From Theropithecus gelada (lineage: Eukaryota > Chordata > Mammalia > Primates > Cercopithecidae), in contig NC_037670.1 of assembly GCF_003255815.1 (NCBI RefSeq), positions 54,178,521 through 54,242,520 on the forward strand: DNA of 64,000 nt, written 5' to 3'. A model generated the notes under the pieces. That model was not told where the DNA came from. It made no database searches and was given only the letters and a program-made list of their open reading frames with translations. The translations under genes and the position numbers were made by a program. The first letter of the stretch is position 1. The number at the start of each line of letters is the position of its first letter. Below are positions 35,164 to 45,779 of the stretch, piece by piece.

Positions 35164-36540
35164 CTCTATTTTCTTTTTATTCCCTAAATTTTAATATGTT
35201 TGAGTTTGTCTGTTCCTTTATCACTGTTTTCTTATAAAAAGAAATTCTGCCTAATCCCTCGTAAAAAAAAAAAAAACCTTCCTGTGACTTCTGAAAGTGT
35301 TCTGGTTTTATCTTTCATATTTGAATATATAATAAGTTGATTATGGTTCATGGAATGGAGAAGAATGCAATGCATTTTCCCAAATAGATGCCAGCCTGGT
35401 TTGCCTCATATTTTAAAGTGCATGTGATTTCTTTTTCTATTCTACGGTGCCTACTCTATCATTCCTCAACTTTCCATATAAATGCTGGGTGATTAAGACT
35501 TTTTTTCCCCTTAGTCTGCTTGCCCATCTCTCTGCTAATACTGTGCTGTCCTGAATGTTTTCTTTGAAAATCTTAGAAGTATGTTAGAGAAGCCATCACT
35601 CTTTTTTTAGATGACTAAAGATCATTAGACATTTGTCATTTTTACTACGTATGAAAAAGTAGTTTTTCTTGCCTAAAACAACCTGATTTGGGAATTTATG
35701 TGATTTCCTAGGAATAGCATCTGGAAGTGATGACATTAATGTCATTTTAAAAATCATGTGTCATATTTCCTATTATTCCTTTCTGCCTTGACATTGTGAA
35801 TTAGAAATTTTAAAATTTGTTGTATTAGTATTGTTAAATATCAATTTTTGGTTTTATTTACTACTCAATTAAATTTAATCAGCCTATTGTCTCTTGGTGT
35901 AATCACATGGAATGGGCTCAACTCCCCAGTAAACAAGTGACGGCACATGTAAAGTATTGTGTACCAGGTAAACTCATTGAACACTTTGTGTTCAGACTGT
36001 GATTTGGTGTCTGGTTCCCTCAGCACCACTGCAGTGACACAAAATAATAGACCTTCAGGGGAAGAAGTTTTGGCAAATATATTGCATAAGCCATTTAGAT
36101 GCAGTGAGCCATTCTTATAACTTGGGTTGGTGGAATCCCTTTCAAAATGTAAGTTACTAATACAAACAAAGATTGAACTTTGCGAACAGGCATTTTTAAG
36201 AATAAGTAGACTCAGGACTGATAATATTAACTCTCTTATGCACATCAGGTAGGACTTTATTATGACAGATACTAGAAATGTACAAAGTGAAGTTAAAAGG
36301 TGACTCCTAGCAGCACATCTTACTCCCTGGATTCTCTAATGAGATGGGTGTTTCTACTTTGCTGTTGCCTTTTTGAATAGTTCAATTCTAGCATTAGTGC
36401 TGCTGTGTGGGAGGGAGTATGTGTGAACAGAGTAAGAGTTGTGACAATCAAGTCATAGAATAAATGCTTGGAAATTTTAGAATCATGTAAACAGCTTATG
36501 GATTGAGTATAGATTCCCAGTGCTCTCAGTCTCACCCATC
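35164..36540. other. Intronic, AT-rich; no supported gene
   Basis: Intron 1 of the KRAB-ZNF locus. A 126-codon minus-strand frame (36245-35865) exists but shows no motif, splice context or homologue that I know. Confidence 0.5.
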
Positions 36541-36569
36541 CTTCTATCCACATATGTGGAATGTTCTAG

Positions 36570-36696
36570 GACTCCGTGGCTTTTGAGGATGTGGCTGTGA
36601 ACTTTACCCAGGAGGAATGGGTTTTGCTAGATTCTTCTCAGAAGAATCTCTGCAGAGAAGTGATGCAGGAAACCTGCAGGAACCTGGCTTCTGTAG
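36570..36696 (+). other. KRAB-A exon (127 bp)
   Basis: Acceptor gttctag and donor GTAG|gtgaga bound exactly 127 bp, the canonical KRAB-A length. It reads DSVAFEDVAVNFTQEEWVLL followed by DSSQKNLCREVMQETCRNLASV. The DV and EEW motifs needed for TRIM28 contact are present. Cys replaces the usual Tyr in the NLYR motif and is a deviation. The frame is intact. Confidence 0.92.
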
Positions 36697-36891
36697 GTGA
36701 GAATGACAACACATTTCACTTAATTACAGAAGTATTTCGCTATCATCAGCGCTATTTGTGATTTGGAATGGGGCAAGGGAATGATTTGGTGAAGAAATCA
36801 GGCATGGGCACTGTGTACAATGAACATGAAATCTAGTAATGTTTCTATAGTTTGTAATAATTCTTGATAATTTTGTGGGTCTGCATTTTAG

Positions 36892-36952
36892 GAAGCAAAT
36901 GGAAAGACCAGAATATTGAAGATCACTTCGAAAAACCTGGGAAAGATATAAG
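36892..36952 (+). other. Short KRAB-linker exon (61 bp) with a lost donor
   Basis: After acceptor ctgcattttag it reads GSKWKDQNIEDHFEKPGKDIR, matching the WKDQNIED segment of the family and its 61-bp length. The donor expected as ATAAG|gtaatt reads ATAAG|ataatt, a G-to-A change at the first intron base. Without splicing a stop follows at once (TAA 36954-36956). Confidence 0.85.
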
Positions 36953-37367
36953 ATAATTTGCACTGAGAAGAGGAAATAAAGTCCTCTGAAGGAATCTTAG
37001 CTTGTCATGAACTTAAAAACAAGCAATCAAAACAAATAAGAGTCACTTGAAATTTATTTCTTTTTAGAAAAATTTCACCCAAAATGTAATATACTTCCGT
37101 GTAGCAGTCAGTGTTTGGAAAACAGTTTACTTGAAAATAGTACTACAAAATTATGTACATGAATGTTACTAATTTGGTCATAGCCATGCAGGTGGTAGCT
37201 GTGTTTTCAGCAGTAACCCATTTACTTTCAAATAATTCAGTCATGGCAATATATATATATGCATTTTCCTTGGTATTGGTAGCAGTGTAAGTCCAAGACC
37301 TATGAATAAGTAGAAAGTTATTAAACCAAGCAATAATAATATGCTTGTCATTTTTTTTTTTTAACAG

Positions 37368-38244
37368 AAATCATACGATACAGAGACTGTGTGAAAGCAA
37401 AGATGGTAATCAATATGGACAGTTGTCAGCCAAATTCCAAATCTTGATCTGAATGAGAACATTTCTCCTGGATTAAAACAATGTGAATGCAGTATTTGTG
37501 GAAAAGTCTTTGTACGTCACTCCCTCCTTAATAGGCACATCCTAGCTCACTCTGGATACAAACCATATGGAGAGAAACCATATAAATGTGAACAGTGTGG
37601 GAAATTCTTCGTTTCTGTTCCAGGTGTTAGAAGACACATGATAATGCACAGTGGAAATCCAGTTATAAATGTACGATATGTGGGAAAGTGTTTTATTTTC
37701 TCAATTCATTTGAAAGACATCAGAGAACTCACACAGGAGAAAAACCCTATAAATGTAAACAATGTGGTAAAGCGTTCACTGTTTCTGATTCTTGTCTAAT
37801 ACATGAACGAACTCACACTAGAGAGAAACCCTACGAATGTAAAGAATGTAGAAAAACATTCAGATTTTCTTGTTCTTTTAAGACGTGTGAAAGGACTCAC
37901 ACTGGTGAAAGACCCTATACATGTACCAAATGTGATAAAGCCTTCAGCTGTTCCACTTCTCTTCGTGACCATGGAAGCATTCATACTGGGGAGAGACCCT
38001 ATGAATGTAAACAATGTGGCAAAGCCTTTAGTGGTTTGAGTTCCCTTTGTAACCATAGAAGTACTCATACTGGAGAGAAAGCCTATAAATGTAAACAATG
38101 TGACCAAGCCTTCATTCGCCTCAGTTCCCTTCACCTCCATGAAAGAATTCATACTGGAGAAAAACCCTATGAATGTAAGAGTTGCGGTAAAGCCTACATT
38201 CGTTCCAGTCATCTTACTTGCCATGAAAGAAGTCATGATATAGA
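37368..38244 (+). pseudogene. Finger exon, nine C2H2 fingers in three reading frames
   Basis: After acceptor ttaacag come an ERLCESKDG-like spacer, then fingers 1-2 in one frame (about 37490-37650) and fingers 3-9 in another (about 37668-38236), linked by TGEKPY-type linkers. Finger 5 has Cys in place of its first zinc-binding His (KTCERTH). The frame from about 37668 stays open into the Alu, adding an Alu-derived tail that stops at 38311. DNA-contact residues differ from finger to finger, as is usual. Confidence 0.9.
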
Positions 38245-38909
38245 GGCTGGGTGTAGTGACTCAGTCTATAATCCCAGCACTTTGGGAGGCCAAGGAGTGT
38301 GTATTGCTTGAGCCCAGGAGTTCATAACCAGCCTGGAGTAAAACAATGTGAAACAACCTGGGCATCAGGGTGAAACCCTGTCTCTACAAAAAATAAAATA
38401 ATGCCGGCCGTGGTGGCTCACGCCAGCTACTCGGGAGGCTGAGGCAGGAGAAGGGCGTGAACCCGGGAGGTGGAGCTTGCAGTGAGCCGAGATCGCACCA
38501 GTGCACTCCAGCCTGGGCAAGAGAGCGAGACTCCGTCTCAAAACAAATAAATAAATAAATACATAAAAATAACTAGCTGGGCATGGTGGCACATTTCAGT
38601 TGTCTTAATTCTTTTTCAAGGACATAAAAAACAACGGGGGATTGGAGGAAAGCCCTGTTCATGCCGATCATGAGGTCAGGAGATCGAGACCATCCTGGCC
38701 AACATGGTGAAACCTCGTCTCTACTAAAAATACAAAAATTAGCTAGGTGTGGTAACATATGGTTGTAATCCCAGGTACTCAGGAGGCTGAGGCAGGAGAA
38801 TCACTTGAACCCAGGAGGTGGAGGTTTCAGTGAGCCAAGATTGTGCCACTGCACTCCAGCCTGGTGACAGAGTGAGACTCCATCTCAAAATAAATAAATA
38901 AATAAATAA
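38245..38909 (+). mobile_element. Composite Alu block inserted in the zinc-finger array
   Basis: Three successive + oriented Alu pieces: 38245-38400 (left part), about 38402-38570 (internally deleted copy with AAAT tail) and about 38575-38909. The last is interrupted at 38607-38665 by short non-Alu sequence and has an AAAT tail. It separates finger 9 from the remnant fingers. Confidence 0.88.
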
Positions 38910-39230
38910 AGCCCCTTGAATGTAAGAAATGTGGTAAAACATTTACTCTTTCCCATTCTCTCATAAACATGAAAAGGCTCACACTGCAGAGAAACCTTAA
39001 GAATGTAGGAAATGTGATCAAGCCTTCAGATTTTCCTGTTTTTGAAGATTTGGGAGGACTCAGAGTGGAGAAAAGCCTTTTGAATCTAAATTTGTGGTAA
39101 GGCCTTCAGTTGTGTTAGTTCCTTTTGAAGACATCAGCTCATTCCTGAGAAAAACCCTATGAATGTCCAGAATGTGGGAATGTTTCGTTTCTCTCATGCC
39201 CACTCAAGGACATATGAAAATGCACACTGT
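38905..39230 (+). pseudogene. Remnant fingers beyond the Alu block
   Basis: Immediately after the Alu cluster the sequence resumes with finger-like words (ccccttgaatgtaagaaatg, then 'aatgtagg aaatgtgatcaagc'), about four degenerate C2H2 units with stops and shifts. They show that the ancestral array continued and that the Alus inserted within it. Confidence 0.8.
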
Positions 39231-39705
39231 AGCTGGCTGGACCTTGTAAATACAAGAACGTACACAGGATTAAGACTCTAATAGTTTAGAAACTGCAAGA
39301 ATATTTTCAGTTTTCACATTTACTTGAAAAGTCATGTGAAAACTCCCATGGGAAAGAAGTTCTGTAAGTGAAACTTTTCTAATTTGGAAAACCTGATGCA
39401 AATTAATTATCGTGTAGTGTTTGAAAAAAATGTATGAAATGTTACACAAGTTACAAGTATTTTGTTTTTATCAGTGGCTCATACTTAAAGAGTCTTGAGT
39501 ATGCATTTCACCTTGTTTTGCAGGGAAACCTTGAGGTGAGAGTTCTGTAAATGCTCTTTAAGCAGTAGTACTTGAGTTTCATAGATAATGATAATATGTT
39601 TGTTGGTAGAATTTTTGTCTATTCATTTGGTAATTTGCTGGATTCATGGTTGAATTTTGATGTTTTTCTAATATGTAGGTAAGTTTAATTTTTTTATTTC
39701 ATTAT
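39231..39705. other. 3' flank of the first KRAB-ZNF locus
   Basis: AT-rich 3'-UTR-like sequence with decaying finger words in the first part; no distinct feature. Confidence 0.4.
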
Positions 39706-39707
39706 TA

Positions 39708-39998
39708 TCTTTTTTTGAGATGGAGTCTCACTCTGTTGCCCAGGCTGGAGTGCGGTGGTGCGATCTCGGCTCACTGCAACCTCCGCCTCCTGGGTTTAAG
39801 CGGTTCTCCTGCCTCAACTTCCCGAGTAGCTGGGACTACAGGCGCCCGCCACTACGTTCAGCTAATTCTTTGTATTTTCAGTAGAGACAGGGTTTCGTCA
39901 TGTTGGCTAGGCTGGTCTTGAACTCCTGATCTCATGATTTGCCCGCCTCGGCCTCCCAACGTGCTGGGATTACAGACATGAGCCACCGTGCCCGGCCA
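39708..39998 (-). mobile_element. Alu element, antisense
   Basis: 'tttttttgagatggagtctc' to 'gagccaccgtgcccggcc'; full length. Confidence 0.95.
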
Positions 39999-40579
39999 GG
40001 TAAGTTTCATTTGTATGTATTGCCCTGTGATTAGTGGACCAGCGAATAATGATTGTGAATTGTTGGGATAGTCTTACTAGCCTCATTTGGCAAATTTTGA
40101 TTATCCCTTGTTCAGTATACACACTCCACCTTTCTTTATTAAAGGAAAAACTACTCTTGATATAAAGATGTTTATTTTTTGCTAATAATGAATTGGTATT
40201 AATTCCTAAGTACATAAAGTTTACCATAGAGTATCATCTCGTGAGTTATTTGCTTCTGTTGCCCTTTATTCTTTATTATTTCTGTCTGTTATTTGGATCG
40301 TTCACTTTGAATGAAGGAGAGAGTACTGTCATAGGACGATATGTTGTAACCAATCTGAGGGAGGAAGCATTCAGTCTCTCAGTCACATATGATAGCATTG
40401 GGCTTTTCATCGATGCCTTTGGTATTGTAGTAGATCGTATTACACCATTATGGTATGATAGTTTATATATTGTATTTTAGAGTACTACAGTCTTACCAGT
40501 CAGTGACACATGATTCAGTTCCCTACCAGCCAACAGACAAACCAATCACGTACTCCTGTAGGAACAAAGGAACATCCTC

Positions 40580-40882
40580 AGCCGGGCGCGGTGGCTCAAG
40601 CCTGTATTCCCAGCACTTAGGGAGACCGAGGCGGGCGGATCACGAGGTCAGGAGATTGAGACCATCCTGGCTAACATGGTGAAATCCCATCTCTACTAAA
40701 AATACAAAAAATTAGCCAGATGTGGTGGTGGACGCCTGTAGTCCCAGCTTCTAGGGAGGCTGAGGCAGGAGAATGGCGTGAACCCGGGAGACGGAGCTTG
40801 CAGTGAGCCGAGATCACACCACTACACTCCAGCAAGGGTGACAGAGGGAGATTCTGTCTCAAAAAAAAGGAAAAAGAAAAAG
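40580..40882 (+). mobile_element. Alu element (Y/S-like)
   Basis: 'gccgggcgcggtggctcaag' to 'attctgtctcaaaaaaaagg'. Confidence 0.95.
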
Positions 40883-42843
40883 GAACATCCTCACTTTTTA
40901 ATGCTATACCACTCTCTGCTCCCAAGTTAATCCCTGTTTGGGCCTGTGGGAGCTTACACCATCCTCCTCTATGTAATTAATAACTGATATCTGACTTATC
41001 TGTTTAGTAATAGATGTTATGTGTTTAACGGTGCCAGTAAACGTAGGGTGCTCTTTCCTTCCTCACCAGTGGGGTGCATGAGACACTATTGAAACAATTG
41101 GCAACGCAACACAAAAGGAATGGACCAGCCCTCATAGAGGACACCTGCTCAACTTGACCTACCTGCTGTCGGCTGATGGTTCCGTAACATATCAGCAGTC
41201 ACCTAGGTCAGAACCATGAGCTGATGATGGGCCTTCCCTTTGGTCTGCACAGTGTTTTGTGGTCTTCAGGTGTTGTCATCTTCTCCCACACTAAAATGCT
41301 CTCATCTCCTAGACATGAATGTTTAATTGCACCCCAGCATGACATTTGGCCTCTGCTTAGCAGGCAGTTTTGAGGCCCTGGCTTATTAATGCACAACAGT
41401 GCAGCACACAAGCCAACACTTAAGTCCTAATTAGCAAGGATCAGGCTGTATCTCTGTAGTCCCTGCATCTACTCTGGTCACCATCTCTGTATGCTTAGGG
41501 CAGCCATGTGAACATTATTAATTATTGTACACTCCAAGACAATAGTTATTATGTAGGCAGAAGTAGTGGCCTTGTTTGTTTCTTGTGCTGCTGCTCCCCT
41601 TGCTGCTGTCCCATACACCCTCCTGATGAGGTGTACATCTATGGTGTCTCATGGTTCAGGCACTGATGAGTAAAGAAAATGGGAAGAAACAGTTCGACAT
41701 TAGCCCCTACCGAAACATATGAAGATACGTCTCAGCTGCTTGCATTGAAAAATTCCTAGCCAGTGTGTGGGCTTTTCTTGTCACTGCTGCTTATCAGCAT
41801 GTCAAAAGTCGAATCTTCGGATGGCAAGTCTTGCTGGCCTTAGACATAATGGCCTTACTGCATGTGGAGCTAACCCCAGGAAGATGGAGTGACAGTCTCT
41901 GGAGGATTAGGTGGTCTCCTCCAATGTGACTTGATGGGCTCCTGAACTCTTTCCTGTAACCATGCAGAGAGTCTACACTGCCAGTGATCACGTGCCACAA
42001 ACTCAAAATATTCAAAATATTCTGAAACAGTTTCCATTGAAAGGAAAGAGAAAAGTAGTCAGGTGCCACGCTCTGGTCAAGAGAACTAGTAGATGGCTCA
42101 CAAGAACACTCTGTCGCTACTGTCTGTGCTTCTGTCACAACAAATATCCTGATCCTTCAGTTTTAAGGGTGCAGGGCCATTTTCCTCCCTTTCTTACTGG
42201 TAGTTCTCAAGATAACTGTATGATATGCTGGGAATGCAATATCCTGATAATCAGGTGACATTGGTCAGAACAGCCCAGGCTCTGTTAGAGTCCCTGCTCA
42301 AAACAGAATGGCCTTTAACGCTTGTGTCTAGCAAACCACATCGTGGGAGAAAACCCAAGGTGGGCTGCTTTCTGGGGTCCCTCAGTTGTAGTGCAAGTGA
42401 AGTGTTTACGTCAAAATTCCATCCCTCTGCTCTGGGTAGCCTTCCTGATCTTGTGATAGCGGTTCATATTGAATCCTAGACTTCTGTTGTCTTTTGTTTG
42501 CTATTTTTAAATAATAAATTCACTTTATGTAATTTATGTATGAATGTGTTTGGTCTCATTGTACTCAGAAAAGTTGGTAGCCATTGCACAGTGAACCCGC
42601 TTCATAATTGGTGAAACCACCTATGCTCCCCTTGTGCCACAGCAAGGAGGTTAATTCAGCCAAACATAAACTTCATGTTCCTAAAACCCTGTAGCACAAT
42701 TATTACCATGCGGGAGGCCTTTAAAAATGGTGATGCTGATTTGAAGAACTCTGAAGGAAGAAATTTACACAAATGGGTTGGGTACACGGGAGTCCCTCCT
42801 AACTTAAAGAAAACCTTACTCCCCTCTGCCTAAAAACAGTGGA
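40883..42843. other. No gene seen
   Basis: Unique-looking sequence between two Alus. Short frames on both strands (for example 42138-41794 minus, 41962-42258 plus) overlap each other and show no recognised domain. Confidence 0.4.
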
Positions 42844-43144
42844 GAGACGAAGCACCGTGGCTCAGACCTGTAATCCGAGCACTCTAGGAGGCCGAGGTGG
42901 GCAGATCACAAGATATCAGGGGTTCAAGACCAGCCTGACCCACATGGGGAAGCCACATCTCTACTAAAAATACAAAAATTAGCCGGGCGTGGTGGTGGGC
43001 ACCTGTAATCCCAGCTACTTGGGAGGCTGATGCAGGAGAATTGCTTGAACCTGGGAGGCGGAGGTTGAAGTGAGTCAAGACCATGCCACTGCACTCCAGC
43101 CTGGGTGATAGAGTAAGACTCCGTGTCAGGGGGAAAAAAAAAAA
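42844..43144 (+). mobile_element. Alu element
   Basis: 'gacgaagcaccgtggctcag' to 'gactccgtgtcagggggaaa'. The tail is interrupted by GGGGG. Confidence 0.92.
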
Positions 43145-43857
43145 GTAGATAAGAACTGAAACAGGTATAAAATTTCACCTAATTGGAAATGCAAAGTTTA
43201 CAAAAATAACATAAAACGCTAAATGAGTGTTCATTGAATTTTATGCCTCCACAAAGTAGGTTGTGAATTAACTTCCACATCTGTTGCAAGCCACCAAAGT
43301 TGGGCAGCCTCCGTGTCTGAAATTCACATGTGGCTCAAATAAGAATTATACCTGGGGATACCCCAAAGTTTAAATATGGTATCCCCTGTGATATTATGAG
43401 GAATTACTGTACATAAAACAGGTTGCCTTCCTTTAATTCTGAAAATAATATTACCTTGCCTAAATTCTCCAAAACGCATCGCTCTGCAGTACCCTGTAGT
43501 GGACATAGGTTTCCTGACCGATGAGCACTAAAAGTAAGTGTGTGCGACTCACCTATGTTCTTATCAAAATGGAAATCCCCGAATCCCACCGGTTAGAATA
43601 ACATGACAGAATGTCAGATTTTTGGAATCTATAGGTTTTCTGTAAGGTTATTAGGGATTGATTCCATTTTTAAAATAGATATCAATATATTTAGATGACC
43701 TATTTCTCCTATGTTTTAGTATTAATAGATTGTGTCTTTTAATTCATCCAGTTGGTCTAAGTTACCAAGTTTGTGGGTTATGGAGATTGTAATATTCTTT
43801 ATTATTTTATCATCTATGGGCTCTCTAATATAAAGGCCTCTTTTAATTCTTCTATTA

Positions 43858-45050
43858 TTAGGTTGGTGCCAAAGTAATTGTGGTTTTGGACCGTGAATTT
43901 TAAATTTTTATAACTAGGCTGCAACACATCTTTATTAATCAAAATAGAACCCATTACAATGGACTGGGCACAGTGGCTCATGCCTGTAATCCTAGCACTT
44001 TAGGAGGCTGAGGCGAGTGAATCAAGAGGTCAGGAGTTTGAGACCAGCGTGACCAACGTGATGAAATCCCGTCGCTACTAAAAATACAAAAAGTAGCCGG
44101 GTGTGGTAGCATGTGCCTGTAATCCCAGCTACTCAAGAGGCTGAGGCAGGAGAATCTCTTGAGCCCAGGAGGCAGAGGTTGCAGTGAGCCGAGAGATTGC
44201 ACCTTTGCACTCTGGCCTGGGCGACAGAGTGAGACTCGGTCTTAAAAAAAAAAAAAGAAACCATTACATTGAACACATTTTTGCCAATGAGAAATAAACT
44301 TGTTTATTCCGTGCTTTCAGCATTTGATGAACTATTGGAAAGCATTTTCTTCATCCTGCTGGTTGTGTAAGTGTTTTCCCTGCAAAAAGTTGTCAAGATG
44401 CTTAAAGAAGTGGTAGTTGGTTGGCGAGAGGTCAGGTGAATATGGCAGATGAGACAAAACTTCATAGCCCAATTTATTCAAATTTGAAGCCCTGGTTATA
44501 TGACATGTGGTCAAGCGTTGTGGAGAACTGGGCCCTTCATGTTGACCAGTGCCAGCTCCAGGTGCTGCAGTTTTCCATGCATCTCATCGATTAACTTGGC
44601 ATACTTCTCAGATGTAATGATTTCATCAGGATTCAAAAACTGTAGTGGATCAGAAGACTGGCAGCTGACCACCAAACAGCGACCATGACCTTTTTTTGGT
44701 ACAAGTTTGACTTTGGGAAGTGGTTTGGAGCTTCTTCTCAGTCCAACCAGTGAGCTGGCTGTTGTATGAAATCCACTTTTCATGGCATGTCACAATCTGG
44801 TCAAGAAATGGTTCATTGTTGTTTCATAGAATAAGAGAAGATGACACTTCAAAAGGATTATTTTTAAAATATTTGGTCAGCTCATGAGGCACCCAATTAT
44901 CAAGATTTTTCAGCTTTCCAATTGGCTTCAAATGCTGGATGACCATAGAATGGTCGACATTCAGTTTTTCACCAACTTCTCGTGTATCTGTAAGTGGATC
45001 GAATTCAGTGGTTGCTCTCAATTGGTCGTTATCAACTTCTGGCCCAGTGC
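43858..45050 (-). mobile_element. Mariner transposon HSMAR1 (truncated, transposase pseudogene)
   Basis: The right end of the element lies at 43858 as the inverted repeat TTAGGTTGGTGCCAAAGTAA, preceded by TA, the mariner target. On the minus strand transposase segments run from about 45050 to 44330: an N-terminal DNA-binding region (DNDQLRA..., REVGEKLNVDHS), the WVPHEL box, and PYSPDLSPTNYHFF, which carries Asn at the third catalytic position as in the SETMAR transposase domain. Frames are broken, the N-terminus and the other inverted repeat are missing, and an Alu interrupts the 3' UTR. Not active. Confidence 0.92.
43963..44258 (+). mobile_element. Alu inserted in the mariner copy
   Basis: Flanked by a target duplication: acccattacaat at 43949-43960 and aaaccattacatt at 44258-44270, with small mismatches. 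The Alu inserted after the mariner had already transposed. Confidence 0.92.
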
Positions 45051-45165
45051 CTGGGGCTGAGGCTGCCATGACCATCCTGTTCTCTACCTTCTGTTGTGCT
45101 TGGGCCCAGAGCCTGGGGCTGAGGCTGCCATGACCACCCTGTTGTCTTCCTTCTGGGGTCCCCAG
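45042..45165 (+). repeat. Two-copy tandem repeat (about 62 bp)
   Basis: 'gcctggggctgaggctgcca' followed by 'tgaccatcctgtt' recurs once at a 62-bp shift with a few differences. It begins at the point where mariner homology ends. Confidence 0.75.
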
Positions 45166-45561
45166 GAAGCTCCTAGGACTGAATGATCCCCAGAAAATAC
45201 AGTGGCCAGGATGGGAGGCCTGGAGGTCAACTATCCCCCCACTCCTGCCACCACAACCAAGAGACCCCCATGAAGATTGGCCCCAAGATGTGGGTCCCTG
45301 TGGGATGCAGGCTCCCACGGATACTTCAGGGGATGAGCACTGGTCCTCCTGGCTGACAGGAGCCTGGTGGGCACTGGGTGTGTGGGGCCTATATAGGTGG
45401 GTTGGACAGAACTGGGCTTAACCAGGGAGCCAGAGACTGGTGTGTCTTCCAGATTTCCTATGAGATCCCCTATCTGGTCATAGATGATGGTGATTTCTCT
45501 TTAAGTACTGAATCCCTGTAAGGTGTTAGGCACTCCATTCTTACCAAGTTTATTCTGTTAC

Positions 45562-45619
45562 CTGGTAGAACTTGGCTCATAAACAAGAAAATGGTGAAGA
45601 GGAGGACAGGAATCCTCAC
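45562..45619 (-). pseudogene. DEFB108-like beta-defensin exon 1, start codon lost
   Basis: On the minus strand 58 bp read as a secretory signal peptide, RIPVLLFTIFLFMSQVLP, closely matching exon 1 of human DEFB108-type beta-defensins. It ends at a donor CCAG|gtaaca at the phase expected for that gene. Beta-defensins are secreted cationic antimicrobial peptides made from two exons; the second encodes the six-cysteine domain. Here the initiator position is GTG (45619-45617) instead of ATG, and I could not find exon 2 in the sequence to the left. Probably a pseudogene remnant or partial duplicate. Its proximity to a ZNF705 copy supports the assignment. Confidence 0.7.
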
Positions 45620-45779
45620 GGCTGAAGAAAGAAGAAAGTTTGGCTTCATTTCCAGGAGGCAGAGAAAACTTCCGTCTGTGGCTCTCCAGCACCAGTGGAA
45701 TGTCTCTGTTTGGATAATAAGAGCCTTTCTGTACCTCATTAGGGATATTCATAGATAGAGGTGTTCTATGCATGCAAAA

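Larger units (their letters stand above)
32262..39200 (+). pseudogene. KRAB-C2H2 zinc-finger locus (19p13.2-type family), disabled
   Basis: Unprocessed KRAB-ZNF: 5' UTR exon ending in ATG (32425-32427|gtgagt), KRAB-A exon 36570-36696, short exon 36892-36952, finger exon from 37368. Such proteins bind DNA through C2H2 fingers and recruit TRIM28/KAP1 through KRAB to silence, mainly, retroelements. The KRAB and finger linkers match the family around ZNF44/ZNF69/ZNF136/ZNF439/ZNF763. Lesions: the donor after 36952 reads AT instead of GT, so reading runs into a stop at 36954. One frameshift lies near 37430 and another near 37668. An Alu block at 38245-38909 splits the finger array. At best a 65-residue KRAB-only peptide would be made. 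Probably a pseudogene; a partly assembled or misassembled gene is less likely given the number of lesions. Confidence 0.85.

Noticed and set aside
35865..36245. 126-codon minus-strand frame
   Set aside because: No ATG context, splice sites or recognised motif; lies in an intron of the KRAB-ZNF locus.
37796..38236. 146-codon minus-strand frame (MTSFMASKMTG...)
   Set aside because: It is the antisense shadow of the C2H2 finger array, which repeats every 84 bp and so stays open on the other strand.
44824..45318. 164-codon minus-strand frame as a gene
   Set aside because: It fuses unrelated GC-rich sequence to the truncated N-terminal region of the mariner transposase; the join has no splice or domain logic.
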